A DNA stretch of 64,000 nucleotides from contig NZ_PGER01000001.1 in NCBI RefSeq assembly GCF_002797935.1, forward strand, positions 2,542,001 to 2,606,000. The letters are read 5' to 3'. The notes below the pieces were generated by a model. The model searched no databases. It saw nothing but the letters and a program-made list of their open reading frames with translations, and was not told where the DNA came from. Within the stretch, counting starts at the first letter, position 1, and the number at the start of each line of letters is the position of its first letter. Source of the stretch: Flavobacterium sp. 1 (lineage in GTDB: Bacteria > Bacteroidota > Bacteroidia > Flavobacteriales > Flavobacteriaceae). This document shows positions 15,795 to 26,547 of this stretch, piece after piece. Position numbers and translations under genes: made by a program.

Positions 15795-18590
15795 ATGCCA
15801 GTTGACATTTCCAAACTCGATCCAAAGAAAAATATCATAATAAAAGGAGCTCAAGTACATAATTTAAAAAATGTAGATGTAGCAATTCCTAGGAACAAAC
15901 TCGTAGTCATTACAGGGCTTTCCGGTTCTGGAAAATCCAGTTTAGCATTTGACACCTTATATGCCGAAGGACAACGCCGTTATGTAGAAAGTCTGTCTTC
16001 ATACGCCAGACAATTCTTAGGTCGTTTGGATAAACCAAAAGTAGAATACATTAAAGGAATTGCCCCTGCTATCGCTATTGAACAAAAAGTAAATACGACA
16101 AATGCGCGTTCAACCGTAGGAACTTCAACCGAAATATACGATTACATTAAACTATTATTTGCCCGAATTGGAAGAACCTATTCTCCTATATCAGGACAAG
16201 AAGTTAAAAAAAATACGGTTACCGATGTAGTCAGTGAAGTTAAAAAATTTGAGCAGGACAGTAAATGGCTTCTCCTCGCTCCTATTCATCTTGAAGAAGG
16301 AAGACAATTGGAAGACAAACTAAAAGTCTTATTACAGCAAGGTTTCGCTAGGATTTTGGTTAATAATGAGATGGTTCGTTTGGATGATTTTTCTTTAAAA
16401 GAACAACATTCATTAGATCATAAAGACATCTTGCTCATTATTGACAGAATTATTGTCAAAGACGAAGAAGAATTCTATAACCGATTATCCGATGCTGTGC
16501 AGACTGCTTTTTTTGAAGGAAAAGGAATTTGCTATTTACAAGAATTAAACACTGATAAAAAGCTTTCGTTTTCTAATAATTTTGAATTGGACGGAATTAC
16601 TTTTCTGGAACCAAACGTACATTTATTCAGTTTCAATAATCCGTATGGCGCATGCCCTGTTTGTGAAGGTTACGGAAACATTATAGGAATCGATAGCGAA
16701 TTAGTCATTCCAAACACTTCACTTTCGATTTTTGAAAATGCCATTTTTCCTTGGCGTGGCGAAAGCATGGGATGGTTTCGGGATGAATTAGTAAATCATG
16801 CCTACAAATTTGATTTCCCGATACACAAACCTTTCTTCCAGCTTACAGAAGAACAAAAGGACTTAATTTGGACAGGAAATGAATATTTTCAGGGACTGAA
16901 TGATTTTTTTAAAGAACTCGAAGAGAAAAATTATAAAATTCAAAACCGGGTAATGCTTTCCCGTTATCGAGGTAAAACCAGATGCCATGTCTGTAAAGGT
17001 AAACGTTTGAGAATTGAAGCTTCTTATGTAAAAATAAATGGAAAGACGGTATCCGATTTAGTCGATTTACCAATCAAACACTTAGTTGAATTTTTCAAGA
17101 ACATTGATTTGGATGAGTATGAAAAACAAATTGCCAAACGATTATTAATCGAAATCAATAATAGATTGTCTTTTTTAACCGAAGTAGGTTTGAATTATTT
17201 GACTTTAAACCGAAATTCATCCACGCTTTCGGGAGGGGAATCACAGCGGATTAATTTGGCAACTTCTCTAGGCAGCAGTCTTGTCGGATCTATGTATATT
17301 TTGGATGAACCAAGTATTGGTTTACATCCAAAAGACACCGAACGCTTAATTAAAGTCTTATTGTCATTGCGAGACATAGGCAACACGGTGATTGTAGTAG
17401 AACACGATGAAGATATTATGAAAGCCGCCGACATGATTATCGATATTGGCCCTGAAGCAGGAACACAAGGCGGAAATCTTGTCGCGCAAGGCACTTATGA
17501 CGAAATCTTAAAATCAAGCTCGCTAACCGCCAAATATTTGAATGGTGAACTAGAAATTAGTGTCCCAAAGAAAAGACGAACATCAAAAAGTTTCATTGAA
17601 ATAAAAGGCGCGAGAGAAAACAATTTACAAAATATAGATGTTACCATTCCTCTTGAAGTTTTAACAGTCATTACAGGAGTTTCAGGCAGTGGAAAAAGTA
17701 CACTTGTCAAGAAAATTCTTTTTCCCGCCATGCAGAAAAAACTAGACAATGCAGGTGAAAAGGCAGGACAGTTCAGTGAACTTTCTGGTTCTTTTTCTCA
17801 AATAAAGCACATAGAATACGTAGATCAAAATCCAATTGGAAGAAGTTCCAGATCTAATCCTGTAACCTATATCAAAGCTTATGATGATATTCGAGAATTA
17901 TACGCCAAAGAAAAACTATCTAAGGTAAGAGGCTATCAAGCCAAGCATTTCTCTTTTAATGTTGATGGCGGTAGATGTGAAACCTGTAAAGGTGAAGGCT
18001 CGATAAACGTTGAAATGGTTTTCATGGCCGATGTCCAGCTCCCATGCGAAACCTGTAACGGAAAACGTTTCAAAAAAGAAGTATTAGAAGTAGCCTTTGA
18101 CGGCAAAAATATTCATGATATTCTAACGATGACTATTGATGATTCCATTATTTTCTTTGAAAAAAATAAGCAGACAAAAATCATACAAAAACTGCAGCCT
18201 TTGCAGGATGTTGGTTTGGGATACGTACAATTGGGACAATCATCATCGACGCTTTCCGGAGGTGAAGCACAACGCATCAAACTTGCTTCTTTTTTGGTTA
18301 AAGGAACCATCAAAGAGAAAGCTCTTTTTGTTTTTGATGAGCCAACAACTGGATTGCATTTTCATGACATCAAAAAACTAATGGCTTCGTTTGACGCTTT
18401 GATAGAGAAAGGACATTCAATACTGGTAATAGAACATAATCTCGACTTAATAAAATGTGCTGACTGGGTCATAGATTTAGGCCCTGAAGGAGGTGAGAAT
18501 GGAGGTCAGTTACTCGCTGTAGGAACTCCTGAAGAAATAACAAAAAACAAAAAGTCAATTACTGCAAAATATTTAAAAGAAAAATTATAA
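15795..18590 (+). CDS. uvrA: Excinuclease ABC subunit A
   Basis: A 931-residue protein of normal UvrA length. It has two ABC modules: Walker [10 protein letters not shown] (41-49) with signature LSGGESQR, and GVSGSGKST (about 624-632) with signature LSGGEAQR. Each is followed by a Walker B ([18 protein letters not shown]). Zinc-knuckle cysteine pairs are visible in [24 protein letters not shown] and CETCNGKR. UvrA binds DNA and loads UvrB in nucleotide excision repair. No LexA-like site is evident. It is a single gene with its own promoter and a strong terminator. Confidence 0.98.
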   Translation: MPVDISKLDPKKNIIIKGAQVHNLKNVDVAIPRNKLVVITGLSGSGKSSLAFDTLYAEGQRRYVESLSSYARQFLGRLDKPKVEYIKGIAPAIAIEQKVNTTNARSTVGTSTEIYDYIKLLFARIGRTYSPISGQEVKKNTVTDVVSEVKKFEQDSKWLLLAPIHLEEGRQLEDKLKVLLQQGFARILVNNEMVRLDDFSLKEQHSLDHKDILLIIDRIIVKDEEEFYNRLSDAVQTAFFEGKGICYLQELNTDKKLSFSNNFELDGITFLEPNVHLFSFNNPYGACPVCEGYGNIIGIDSELVIPNTSLSIFENAIFPWRGESMGWFRDELVNHAYKFDFPIHKPFFQLTEEQKDLIWTGNEYFQGLNDFFKELEEKNYKIQNRVMLSRYRGKTRCHVCKGKRLRIEASYVKINGKTVSDLVDLPIKHLVEFFKNIDLDEYEKQIAKRLLIEINNRLSFLTEVGLNYLTLNRNSSTLSGGESQRINLATSLGSSLVGSMYILDEPSIGLHPKDTERLIKVLLSLRDIGNTVIVVEHDEDIMKAADMIIDIGPEAGTQGGNLVAQGTYDEILKSSSLTAKYLNGELEISVPKKRRTSKSFIEIKGARENNLQNIDVTIPLEVLTVITGVSGSGKSTLVKKILFPAMQKKLDNAGEKAGQFSELSGSFSQIKHIEYVDQNPIGRSSRSNPVTYIKAYDDIRELYAKEKLSKVRGYQAKHFSFNVDGGRCETCKGEGSINVEMVFMADVQLPCETCNGKRFKKEVLEVAFDGKNIHDILTMTIDDSIIFFEKNKQTKIIQKLQPLQDVGLGYVQLGQSSSTLSGGEAQRIKLASFLVKGTIKEKALFVFDEPTTGLHFHDIKKLMASFDALIEKGHSILVIEHNLDLIKCADWVIDLGPEGGENGGQLLAVGTPEEITKNKKSITAKYLKEKL

Positions 18591-18629
18591 AAGATTTCAA
18601 TTAGTTTTTTTTTCCAAACTAAAAAAACT

Positions 18630-18668
18630 AAAAAGCCATGAAGTTTTATATTGCTTCATGGCTTTTTC
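18630..18668 (+). terminator. Rho-independent terminator of uvrA
   Basis: AAAAAGCCATGAAG pairs with CTTCATGGCTTTTT around a TTTTATATTG loop, followed by T residues. Confidence 0.85.
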
Positions 18669-18772
18669 TATTAATATATTTAACTCATATATTGTTTTTT
18701 AATAAATAATTTACAAATACTACAGAGATCCACTAATTTTCTCTAATACAATCTTTGTAAGACTTTAAAAAA

Positions 18773-19069
18773 TCAGCCTAAATAACAGTTTTCCTCAAAA
18801 ACACCCCCTTCCTCATCTATTGCAATCAAAACTTTTTTATCTTTAGCAGTAACCTGTGTCATATATAACCAAGGCAATGACCACATACCAAGAGTTGCGC
18901 AACAAATCAAAAAATTTAAACTATGGTTAACTTTTTTACCCTCTTTATAGAGTACGGTAAAAGGTGTTTTTTCATTTTGCTCTACAACTACAAAACCATT
19001 TTGAATTTTATTCGCAATAACTTTTGTAAAGAGATGTAATTTTTCTTGTTTAATAAACTGATTTTTCAT
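18773..19069 (-). CDS. Small hypothetical membrane protein
   Basis: A 98-residue protein. The N-terminal half is soluble (FVVVEQNEKTPFTVLYKEGKKVNH), then one hydrophobic segment spans about 50-71 (SLNFLICCATLGMWSLPWLY). The C-terminus is a short charged domain (KDKKVLIAIDEEGG). The layout recalls short proteins of unknown function common in Flavobacteriia, but I recognise no named family. It is isolated, with no same-strand neighbour within 600 bases. Confidence 0.55.
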   Translation of the reverse strand: MKNQFIKQEKLHLFTKVIANKIQNGFVVVEQNEKTPFTVLYKEGKKVNHSLNFLICCATLGMWSLPWLYMTQVTAKDKKVLIAIDEEGGVFEENCYLG

Positions 19070-19695
19070 CTTTTGACATTTAAGTTAATAAACATTCCTA
19101 TTATATTTTTTGTTAACCTTACAAATGTACCCTGCCTTTAATAATTCTACAATACCCACTTTTAGGGATATTTAAAAATACATTTTATAAGTTATTGATT
19201 TTCAACAACTTATAAAACAACAAATTTAAAAAGAGTAAAAAAAATCGTCAGAATAAAGTTAAAGGCAAAATAAACAATATTTAACTTACAGAAAAAACAA
19301 ACCAAAATAAAAAATTAACAAGTCAATAATTATTAATTTACATTTATTTGAAAAAATTAAATTAAATAACTCATTTTTTTTTCAAATAATACCATTTAGA
19401 AATATAAACAACAGTTTTACTCCCATTTCACAGATAACTGTCATGGTCCGCATAATTTTAAATTTTACACAGCAGAAACTATCAAAATTCCGATGAGGTT
19501 CAAGATAGATTAACACAGCAGATTTGAATGTCTTGGTATATACATTAATCATAAACCAAATTAATCCAAACTGGTTAGCAAAACAAAAGGAGTTTGAAGA
19601 CTGTTATAACAATTCAGTTCATCATAGCTGTTTCACTAAGTGCAGCATGGGGAAATACCAACCGGAAAACGGCATAAATTTACTCTCAATAAATT
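19070..19695. other. 626-base AT-rich gap without a supported gene
   Basis: I see no convincing gene. The left part is very AT-rich with runs of A. The right part (19440-19680) is less AT-rich and contains two near copies of ACACAGCAGA about 50 bases apart. A 62-codon plus-strand frame from a TTG (19524) shows no recognisable protein character. The right part could be the remnant of a lost gene. Confidence 0.4.
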
Positions 19696-21165
19696 TTATT
19701 TGTTTCTTCTGATTTTTAAAATAACCTTATCCAAAGCCTGATTTATTTCTGGCGAAACAACAAATTTATAATTGATGAATACATACACAAAAGTCACCAA
19801 AACAGATTTTAAAACTATTGCTATAATTGGGCTCATTGGAAACTTCCAAAAATAAAACAATAGAAAAACAGCAAATGTAATCCAGATGGAATACAGCGTT
19901 TGTTTTGTAAATGGATACAGATGCATTCGTTTTACAACAAAAAGCAATTTGGCAACACTATAACAGGTAATAGATAATAAAGTAGCAAATGCAGAGCCTA
20001 TAATCCCATATAAAGGAATAAAAATCATGTTTAATATCACTGTTAACACTACCAAACCTACTCCCAAAAACAATACGGCTCTATAATATTTTGAATTGAA
20101 AATAATGGCATTATTATTTCCTAAAATCAGATCAAAATATTTTGAAAGCCCAATCATAAATACAACTGCTATACCGCCGGAGTAATCTTTTGGAACAATC
20201 TCATACAGCTGATTGATATTAACAAAAATACAAAGCATTACAAACCCTCCAACAATTTGAAGATTTATAGAAGTCTTTTTATACAAATCGTTCAGTTCAT
20301 CATGCTTGTTCTGATGCATTAATTTCGCAGTAATAGGATAAACAATCTGATGCATGGCACGGCTTGGAACAGAAATCACCAAAGCAATATAAGTTGCAAC
20401 CGAATAATATGCAATATTTTCAATCTTCATATATTGATTCAGCATTATTTTATCACCGTCCAAAAGCAAATTTGCTACACTGCCTGACAAAATAATGTAA
20501 AAAGTATAAACCAAGATATCCTTAACATTTAAAGGAATAACAAATTGAAAAACAGGTTTTTTTATGTAAAAAGCATAACCCATAGTAACTATTAAAGCTA
20601 ATAAATAAATTCCAGCTGTTACATACACAAACTGCACAACTGTAATCCAATTATAATATACTCCTATCAAAGTAATTAACGAAAACAAACGCAAACCTAC
20701 TTCCTTAATGAAATTCCCAAAAACCGAATGCATATGAACTCTTGCCCAAGCATAAAATATTTCAAAATAGGCCATACACAAACCAGTGAACGGAATTAGC
20801 AAAATAAAGGTTTTAACAACTGGATTTTTCTTTGAAACAAAAGCTAAAATATCATCAAAGAAAAAAACACCAATTATAGCTAATGGAATACACATCAGCA
20901 GCGGAAATAATACCGTAAACGACAAAAACTGTGAACGTTCTTTCTCTGTCTGATATTGGGCGTAAAATTTAACTAACGTATTTTGCATCCCAATGGCAAA
21001 TAGCGGCATAATCACATTAGCTGCCGAAAGAATATAATTTGTTAATGCATAATAAGTCGCCCCAAGAAAAATAGGATACAAATACAAAGTATTAATAGCT
21101 CCAATTCCAAAACCGATATAAGTTATTATGGTGTTTTTTAATGACTGATTTAATACTATGCCCAT
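19696..21165 (-). CDS. Oligosaccharide flippase family protein (Wzx/MATE-like)
   Basis: A 489-residue polytopic membrane protein with about 12-14 hydrophobic helices spread over the whole length, from TIITYIGFGIGAINTLYLYP at the N-terminus to FVYVFINYKFV near the end. The pattern and length match polysaccharide biosynthesis proteins that flip undecaprenyl-linked oligosaccharides across the inner membrane. It lies downstream of a glycosyltransferase and a YfhO protein on the same strand, which supports a role in surface polysaccharide export. The C-terminal tail is short and basic. Confidence 0.88.
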   Translation of the reverse strand: MGIVLNQSLKNTIITYIGFGIGAINTLYLYPIFLGATYYALTNYILSAANVIMPLFAIGMQNTLVKFYAQYQTEKERSQFLSFTVLFPLLMCIPLAIIGVFFFDDILAFVSKKNPVVKTFILLIPFTGLCMAYFEIFYAWARVHMHSVFGNFIKEVGLRLFSLITLIGVYYNWITVVQFVYVTAGIYLLALIVTMGYAFYIKKPVFQFVIPLNVKDILVYTFYIILSGSVANLLLDGDKIMLNQYMKIENIAYYSVATYIALVISVPSRAMHQIVYPITAKLMHQNKHDELNDLYKKTSINLQIVGGFVMLCIFVNINQLYEIVPKDYSGGIAVVFMIGLSKYFDLILGNNNAIIFNSKYYRAVLFLGVGLVVLTVILNMIFIPLYGIIGSAFATLLSITCYSVAKLLFVVKRMHLYPFTKQTLYSIWITFAVFLLFYFWKFPMSPIIAIVLKSVLVTFVYVFINYKFVVSPEINQALDKVILKIRRNK

Positions 21166-21213
21166 TAATAGGAGGTTAAAGTTTAAGATTAAAAAGTTTA
21201 AAGTTGGAACACT

Positions 21214-22506
21214 TTAAACTTTTGGATGAATCAATTGTGCCAATTCTTTGGTTAAATTCTTTCTGGAATATTTTTGCAAACCTACACCATACGATTGTAA
21301 TTTCCCATCTAAAAACTGATTATAATAACTTATAATGGTGTTTTTCAGTTTATCTTTTTGAGTATAGTCAAAAAACACGCCCGTATTTGTATCGGTAATG
21401 ATTTCGGCAAAATCAGATCGTTTTGGTCCAATAGCTATAATAGGCCTATTCGAAACCATATATTCAAATAATTTACCAGGGATAATACTTTTAGTTTCTT
21501 CAGAATTTATTTCGATAAGCAGCAAAACCTGAGAATTTCTTTGATGTGCCACTGCTTTCGAATGGGAAACATATCCTAAATTATTCAGATACAGATTCAA
21601 ATTAAATTGAGAAATAGTATCCAATACTTCCTGACTGACAGCTCCAATTAATTTTAATTCTAAATGCGACTTAAAATCCGGTATTTCATGAATTAATTCT
21701 GTCAAAGATTCCCATAAAATAACGGGGTTTCGTTCTGAAAGAAAAGAACCAATATGTGCTAAGCTAAACTTAGAATCAAGAGTTACTTCTGTTGCTGGCT
21801 CATTATCATAACCATTGGTAATAATGCTTATAGGCTTATTAGTTATTCCCTCAAACTCAGTTTTTGTAGTTTTACTCGTTACAATAACCCTATCAGCAGT
21901 ATTAAGCACTCTATATTCTTGTGCTCTATGCTTTCTCTCTGCTTTAACAGATAACCGCAATGCTTTGTGATACCCTATTGTAGTCCAAGGATCACGAAAA
22001 TCGGCAAACCAGGTTAAATTGATTTTTTGTTTTAAATCCAATCCAATCAAATGCAGACTATGCGGCGGTCCCGAAGTAATAATAGTATCAATATTATTTT
22101 CGATGATGTACTTTTTTAAATAAGCAACAGATGGTTTTACCCAAAAAACACGTGCATCTGGAATAAAGAGATTTCCGCGTATCCATAATAAAGCCTTTTC
22201 CAAAAAAGTTTGCTTCTTCTTATTGGGAATAATACCAGAGCTAATTTTTTTAGTTTTATTTTTAGAAAAAAAAGAAGCTAGCTGATAGGGTTCAAAAATT
22301 TTATTTTTTAAAATAATCGTTTTCTCCGAAACTTCTTTTTCTAAATTAGCATCAACAATTGGATATGTCGGATTCTCCGGAATATATACAATCGGCTGAA
22401 TATCAAAATCAGGTAAATATTTCACAAACTTAAGCCAACGCTGTACTCCTGGACCTCCAGCAGGTGGCCAATAATATGTTATAATAAGGATTTTTTTTGA
22501 GTTCAA
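21214..22506 (-). CDS. Glycosyltransferase family 4-type protein
   Basis: A 430-residue GT-B glycosyltransferase. The N-terminus KILIITYYWPPAGGPGVQRW is the classical donor-fold start with the PPAGGPGVQR loop. TSGPPHSLHLIG and WFADFRDPWT follow in the N-domain. The C-domain has the nucleotide-sugar segment SIIPGKLFEYMVSNRPIIAIGPKRSDFAEII with an E at the GT4 EX7E position. It probably adds a sugar to a lipid-linked surface glycan on the cytosolic face. It sits 48 bases upstream of the flippase gene on the same strand. Confidence 0.88.
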   Translation of the reverse strand: MNSKKILIITYYWPPAGGPGVQRWLKFVKYLPDFDIQPIVYIPENPTYPIVDANLEKEVSEKTIILKNKIFEPYQLASFFSKNKTKKISSGIIPNKKKQTFLEKALLWIRGNLFIPDARVFWVKPSVAYLKKYIIENNIDTIITSGPPHSLHLIGLDLKQKINLTWFADFRDPWTTIGYHKALRLSVKAERKHRAQEYRVLNTADRVIVTSKTTKTEFEGITNKPISIITNGYDNEPATEVTLDSKFSLAHIGSFLSERNPVILWESLTELIHEIPDFKSHLELKLIGAVSQEVLDTISQFNLNLYLNNLGYVSHSKAVAHQRNSQVLLLIEINSEETKSIIPGKLFEYMVSNRPIIAIGPKRSDFAEIITDTNTGVFFDYTQKDKLKNTIISYYNQFLDGKLQSYGVGLQKYSRKNLTKELAQLIHPKV

Positions 22507-22623
22507 AACAGTAATTTATGAATTATGATTGTCTAATAAGATTACATGCAAAAGCAGAATGCACTTGAAGATTTCAGTATTTAAATTTCAAGAAAATCAA
22601 CAATCTTATATTCATTTTTATAA

Positions 22624-23088
22624 TTATATGTCTTCATCATTCAGTTTTTCAAGTTCTTCGATATCCAAAATATCCTTTGGTCTGTTTGTAGCTTTCTTTG
22701 CAATTATCAAATTGTTGTAATCAATAAATTTCACAGGAATGTCTTCAATCATTACAATTTTGGCTGCATCAAATAATTCCTGAAAGGACTTATCCTCCAA
22801 GCCTTTTACACTTGACATAATATCCAATCTCAAACCATAATCCAATGTAAAATCTGTCCGGCCAGGAATAAATTGCATTGTTTCAATAGATTCAAAATCT
22901 CCTAAGCCAATTTTAATAAAAGCGTCCCTAAGATTAATCCTGTTCTCAATACTATCATCAATATAAATGTCTATATCACCAGTGTTTCTGTTATATCCGT
23001 ATATATTTACTGCAAAACCGCCAATAGTTATATACTTTACATTGTATTGAAAAAAATATTTCCAAATATCAATTATCTGCTGGTTCAT
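22624..23088 (-). CDS. Nucleotidyltransferase-fold protein, toxin-antitoxin-like
   Basis: A 154-residue protein with a minimal nucleotidyltransferase core: YITIGGFAVNIYGYNRNTGDIDIYID supplies the GG motif and the DxD metal pair (D38 and D40), and LRLDIMSSVKG a third acidic position. This is the DUF6036/AbiEii-like pattern found in toxin halves of two-gene modules and in some DNA-modifying nucleotidyltransferases. Its ATG overlaps the TGA of the upstream 56-codon gene by two bases (ATGA), so the two are translationally coupled. It interrupts the YfhO-glycosyltransferase-flippase series. Toxicity is inference. Confidence 0.75.
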   Translation of the reverse strand: MNQQIIDIWKYFFQYNVKYITIGGFAVNIYGYNRNTGDIDIYIDDSIENRINLRDAFIKIGLGDFESIETMQFIPGRTDFTLDYGLRLDIMSSVKGLEDKSFQELFDAAKIVMIEDIPVKFIDYNNLIIAKKATNRPKDILDIEELEKLNDEDI

Positions 23089-23255
23089 TTTTTATCTTTT
23101 TGAATTTTAGCAGCATTTCTCATCATATAGGAAACTTCAATAATTGTAAACAACCGTTCTAACCGCTCTACATAAGAAAGTGATTTGATTTCGGCAATTC
23201 GTTTGGCTTCTAAAACTTCAGGAGAACCGTGATTTAAAATACTTTTTCCCATCAT
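23085..23255 (-). CDS. 56-residue partner gene of the nucleotidyltransferase
   Basis: A short frame with two consecutive ATGs (23255 and 23252) and a TGA at 23087-23085 that overlaps the next start. The product is helical and charged: MMGKSILNHGSPEVLEAKRI, AEIKSLSYVERLERLFTII, then VSYMMRNAAKIQKDKK. The upstream GGGAAATGATG gives a purine-rich stretch before the second ATG. Size, overlap and position fit an antitoxin or small accessory partner. I recognise no DNA-binding motif with confidence. Confidence 0.65.
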   Translation of the reverse strand: MMGKSILNHGSPEVLEAKRIAEIKSLSYVERLERLFTIIEVSYMMRNAAKIQKDKK

Positions 23256-23317
23256 TTCCCATTAGATAAATTAAACCTACCATCAAAGTTACAAAATAAT
23301 ACCGCTGAAATCTATTG

Positions 23318-25732
23318 TTAAGCAATCCCCTGTTTCTTTCTCTCAACATACAAACCGCCTGCTAAAAGAAACAACATTCCAATACAGCTGACTAATGTAA
23401 TTGTACCTCCTGTTTTTACAACTTGAGGATCAAATCTAAACTCAATACTATGCTTTCCTGCTGGAACTACGATAGCTCGTAATGTATAATCAGCTCTCAT
23501 AATGGGAGTTTCTTTACCATCTATAAGTGCTGTCCAGCCTTTTTCATAATACATTTCAGAAAAAACAGCTAGACCTTCTTTTGAATTAACAGAAGTATAT
23601 TTCAAATCATTCGGTTGGTATGAATCCAAAGTTATAGTAGCCGAACTGTCTTTAACGAAAGTCTTACCTTTAATAGCAGTAAACTCATTTTCATTAATCA
23701 CAGCCACTTCTTTAGAATTAAACTTATCTAAAGCCTTCATTTCTCCATCAGCATTTTTCACAAATTGCACTTTATTTACAAACCAAGCATTCCCATTAGC
23801 GTCTGGATTTATAATTGGAGATTCTTTTCCTTCCTTATCTGTTTGTATCACGTATTTTACATTCAGCATGTTAAGAATTTCCATATTGTTTTTGGCAATT
23901 TGATAATCAAACAGCTGCTGAATACGTTTAGGACGTACTGCACTATATCCTCCAATAGCTTTATGAAAATAAGAGGTTCTGGCCTGCATCAGTCCTTGTA
24001 CATCAAACACACGGTAATTAGTAGGATCTTCCAGAATCTTCGCATCGGTTGGAGTTTCTTGGAATGGAACTTCAACATCTCTGGCATTTATAAAATCTTT
24101 ATTGGATACATAATTTTTATCTACAAAAAATAAATCTGCGACCATAAATAAACCTACCAAAATGATAGCTGTATTTTGGGCTATTTTATTTTTAATAAAT
24201 AACCATAAAGTTCCTGACGCTATCAGAATAAAAAAACCAGAGCGTAACAAATCTGCACTATATAATGATTTTCTATCGGCAACTAAAGCATCAACAAAAC
24301 TAGGTCCGTAATTTTGAAGAAAATAACTATCATTAGCAGCCGAGAAACTAAATAAGCTTTTAGATAAAAATAAAACTAAAACCAATCCTACACCTACAGC
24401 TCCTGAATACAATAATGGCTTTAATTGTTTTTCTTTTTCTAATTTAAAGAAAGACTGCAAACCCATAATAGCCAATACAGGAAAACACAATTCCAGAATC
24501 ACTTGAATCGAAGAAACAGCTCTAAACTTATTATACATTGGAATATGATCGATGCAAAAATCCGTCAACGCAGGGAAGTTTTTCCCCCAAGAAAGAATTA
24601 ATGACACGAATGCTCCACCTAAGAAAGCATATTTAATTTTTCTTTCATCTGTAAATAAAGCCAAAATCCCTAAAAAGAAAACTACTGCACCAATATACGC
24701 CGGAGCAGACACAATAGGCTGATCTCCCCAATACGTTGGCATAGCCGAAACAAAATCTGTAGCTTGAGCTTCCGGCACACCTTGTGAAATCATAAACTCA
24801 AACATACTGCTGTCTGTCCCAACCTTTTCATTATTGGAACCGCCAAATAATCTCGGAGCAATAAGATTAAAACTTTCGGCAATTCCATAGCTGTACTCCG
24901 TTATGTAATCTCTGGTCATAGCTCCATCTGAAGTACTTTTGGAACCGTCGGGATTAAACGTTAAATCACTCTTTCCTCTAATACTAAAATTTGCATATTC
25001 AACTGTTGCCAATAAATTACCCGCATTAGAACCAATCGCTATTATTCCTGCACCAAAAAGCGTTCCTACAGAAATTAAAAGCGGTTTATATTCTTTTGAT
25101 TTGATTCCTTCATAAATAAAATATCCCGAAAGAATCAACAGCAATATCAATAGATAAAAGGTCATTTGAAAGTGGTTGGCATTGACTTCCAATGCTACCG
25201 CAAACATAGTGAGCAAACCTCCCAAAATATATTTCCTTTGAAAAACCATTATAAAACCAGCAACTACCATTGGCATATAAGCGATGGCATGTGCCTTGGC
25301 ATTATGCCCAACTCCTAGTATAATAATTAAATAGGTAGAGAAACCAAAAGCGACTGCTCCGAAAAAAGCCTTTAGCGGATCGGCTTTTAAACCCAGCATT
25401 AAAATATAGAAACTCAAAAAGTACAAAAACAAATAATCAGCCGGACGCGGTAAAAAACGCAATACATCATCAATAGCACCTACATAATCATGAGGATATT
25501 TCGCTCCCAATTGGTATGTCGGCATTCCTCCAAAAGCTGAGTTTGTCCAATACGGCTCTTCATGATGGGTTGCTCTAAAATCATTTTGTTCCTTGGCCAT
25601 ACCCGTATATTGAGCTATGTCCGATTGAAAAATTTGTTTCCCCTGTAAAACAGGAAAGAAATATAGTGTAGAAACGAGAACAAAACCAAGAATGGCAAGT
25701 GCGTGCGGAAAGAACTTTTGAAGTTGCTTCAT
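23318..25732 (-). CDS. YfhO-family polytopic membrane protein
   Basis: An 804-residue protein with roughly 12 membrane helices followed by a large extracytoplasmic region (about 530-770) and one final helix (about 775-795, LVSCIGMLFLLAGGLYV). Segments such as FFPVLQGKQIFQSDIAQY, PYWTNSAFGGMPTYQL and YEKGWTALIDGKETPI are typical of YfhO, a GT-C-like family implicated in lipid or teichoic-acid glycosylation in Firmicutes. In Bacteroidota the substrate is unknown. It heads the minus-strand cluster with the glycosyltransferase and flippase. Family is firm. Confidence 0.88.
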   Translation of the reverse strand: MKQLQKFFPHALAILGFVLVSTLYFFPVLQGKQIFQSDIAQYTGMAKEQNDFRATHHEEPYWTNSAFGGMPTYQLGAKYPHDYVGAIDDVLRFLPRPADYLFLYFLSFYILMLGLKADPLKAFFGAVAFGFSTYLIIILGVGHNAKAHAIAYMPMVVAGFIMVFQRKYILGGLLTMFAVALEVNANHFQMTFYLLILLLILSGYFIYEGIKSKEYKPLLISVGTLFGAGIIAIGSNAGNLLATVEYANFSIRGKSDLTFNPDGSKSTSDGAMTRDYITEYSYGIAESFNLIAPRLFGGSNNEKVGTDSSMFEFMISQGVPEAQATDFVSAMPTYWGDQPIVSAPAYIGAVVFFLGILALFTDERKIKYAFLGGAFVSLILSWGKNFPALTDFCIDHIPMYNKFRAVSSIQVILELCFPVLAIMGLQSFFKLEKEKQLKPLLYSGAVGVGLVLVLFLSKSLFSFSAANDSYFLQNYGPSFVDALVADRKSLYSADLLRSGFFILIASGTLWLFIKNKIAQNTAIILVGLFMVADLFFVDKNYVSNKDFINARDVEVPFQETPTDAKILEDPTNYRVFDVQGLMQARTSYFHKAIGGYSAVRPKRIQQLFDYQIAKNNMEILNMLNVKYVIQTDKEGKESPIINPDANGNAWFVNKVQFVKNADGEMKALDKFNSKEVAVINENEFTAIKGKTFVKDSSATITLDSYQPNDLKYTSVNSKEGLAVFSEMYYEKGWTALIDGKETPIMRADYTLRAIVVPAGKHSIEFRFDPQVVKTGGTITLVSCIGMLFLLAGGLYVERKKQGIA

Positions 25733-25878
25733 TATATATTATTAAGGTTTTGGATTTTTAAGATTTTTTTCAATCTCAAATATACTAGATTGGTTTTGAT
25801 TTTTAGCGTTAGCACATTATTTTACATTATAAACCCCAAATGAAATTTGAGATTTATATTTTTTTAAGTAAAAAATAG

Positions 25879-26163
25879 CTAATCTATTTCTTCATAATCA
25901 ACATAATCCCCAACTTTTTTGGTTTCGCGAGGATTTTTACTATTGGCTGTATCGATTATAATTTCATCATTATTAGACGTTTTACGCCAAGAAGACTGTT
26001 GTTGATATTGTTGCTGTTGCTGCTGAAAATTTTGTCCCGCTTTTTCCACTACCTTTTTTACTACTAAAGGCAAAAACAATCGAGCCAAAAATTTAAAAAT
26101 ATAATAGAACGCTATCATATAAAATAACATTTCTATAAAACCCGAAAAAGAGGCTGTTTGCAT
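25879..26163 (-). CDS. DUF4834 family membrane protein
   Basis: A 94-residue protein beginning at the ATG 26163 (MQTASFSGFIEMLFYMIAFY). One hydrophobic helix at about 7-33 is followed by VVKKVVEKAGQNF, a poly-Gln stretch (about 44-52) and an acidic tail ending VGDYVDYEEID. This is the DUF4834 layout, a family confined to Bacteroidota. A longer frame extends upstream to 26304 but adds an unlikely hydrophobic leader. Function is unknown. It is 146 bases upstream of the YfhO gene on the same strand. Confidence 0.78.
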   Translation of the reverse strand: MQTASFSGFIEMLFYMIAFYYIFKFLARLFLPLVVKKVVEKAGQNFQQQQQQYQQQSSWRKTSNNDEIIIDTANSKNPRETKKVGDYVDYEEID

Positions 26164-26547
26164 AATCAAATAATTTTTAAGCAAAATTAATAAATCAATA
26201 TGGAAACTACAGAGCAAATTAAAAATATCATTCTTAAAGAAATGATAAAAAACAGTCATATACATACAAAATAAGAATAAAATGCAGATTCTTGACAGTT
26301 CCAAAAACTTTTTTGAAGAATAGAAAAAAACGGATGTGCCTCATAAACAGTTTTATATTCTTTTTTTTAACAAAAACACTAAATTCAAGACATAATTTCA
26401 CATCAAAAATTAATTTAAAAATTTAAAAAGCGAAATTAAAATCATAACAAATTGATTTTCAAAACATAATAAAAACCTAATTCTTAAAATTGCATTAGTT
26501 TTTATCGATTATAAACAGTAATTTTGCACCCTATTTTAAAAATATAT
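26164..26547. other. 384-base divergent gap, DUF4834 to DEAD-box helicase
   Basis: Very AT-rich, with no gene I can support. It contains the -7 box of the helicase gene at its right end. The region right of 26340 has several A and T runs of 5-9 bases. Confidence 0.5.
26519..26526 (+). promoter_or_regulatory. Bacteroidota -7 box TAATTTTG
   Basis: Exact TAnnTTTG match ending 21 bases before the ATG at 26548. It covers a TTG at 26524 that could be mistaken for a start codon; transcription should begin after that TTG, which fixes the start at 26548. Confidence 0.65.

Noticed and set aside
19524..19712. 62-codon frame from TTG in the 626-base gap
   Set aside because: Non-ATG start, overlaps the flippase end and shows no recognisable protein; could be a relic but cannot be supported.
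26524..26547. Helicase start at TTG 26524
   Set aside because: The TTG lies inside the -7 box of the promoter, so it would not be transcribed; the ATG at 26548 is preferred.
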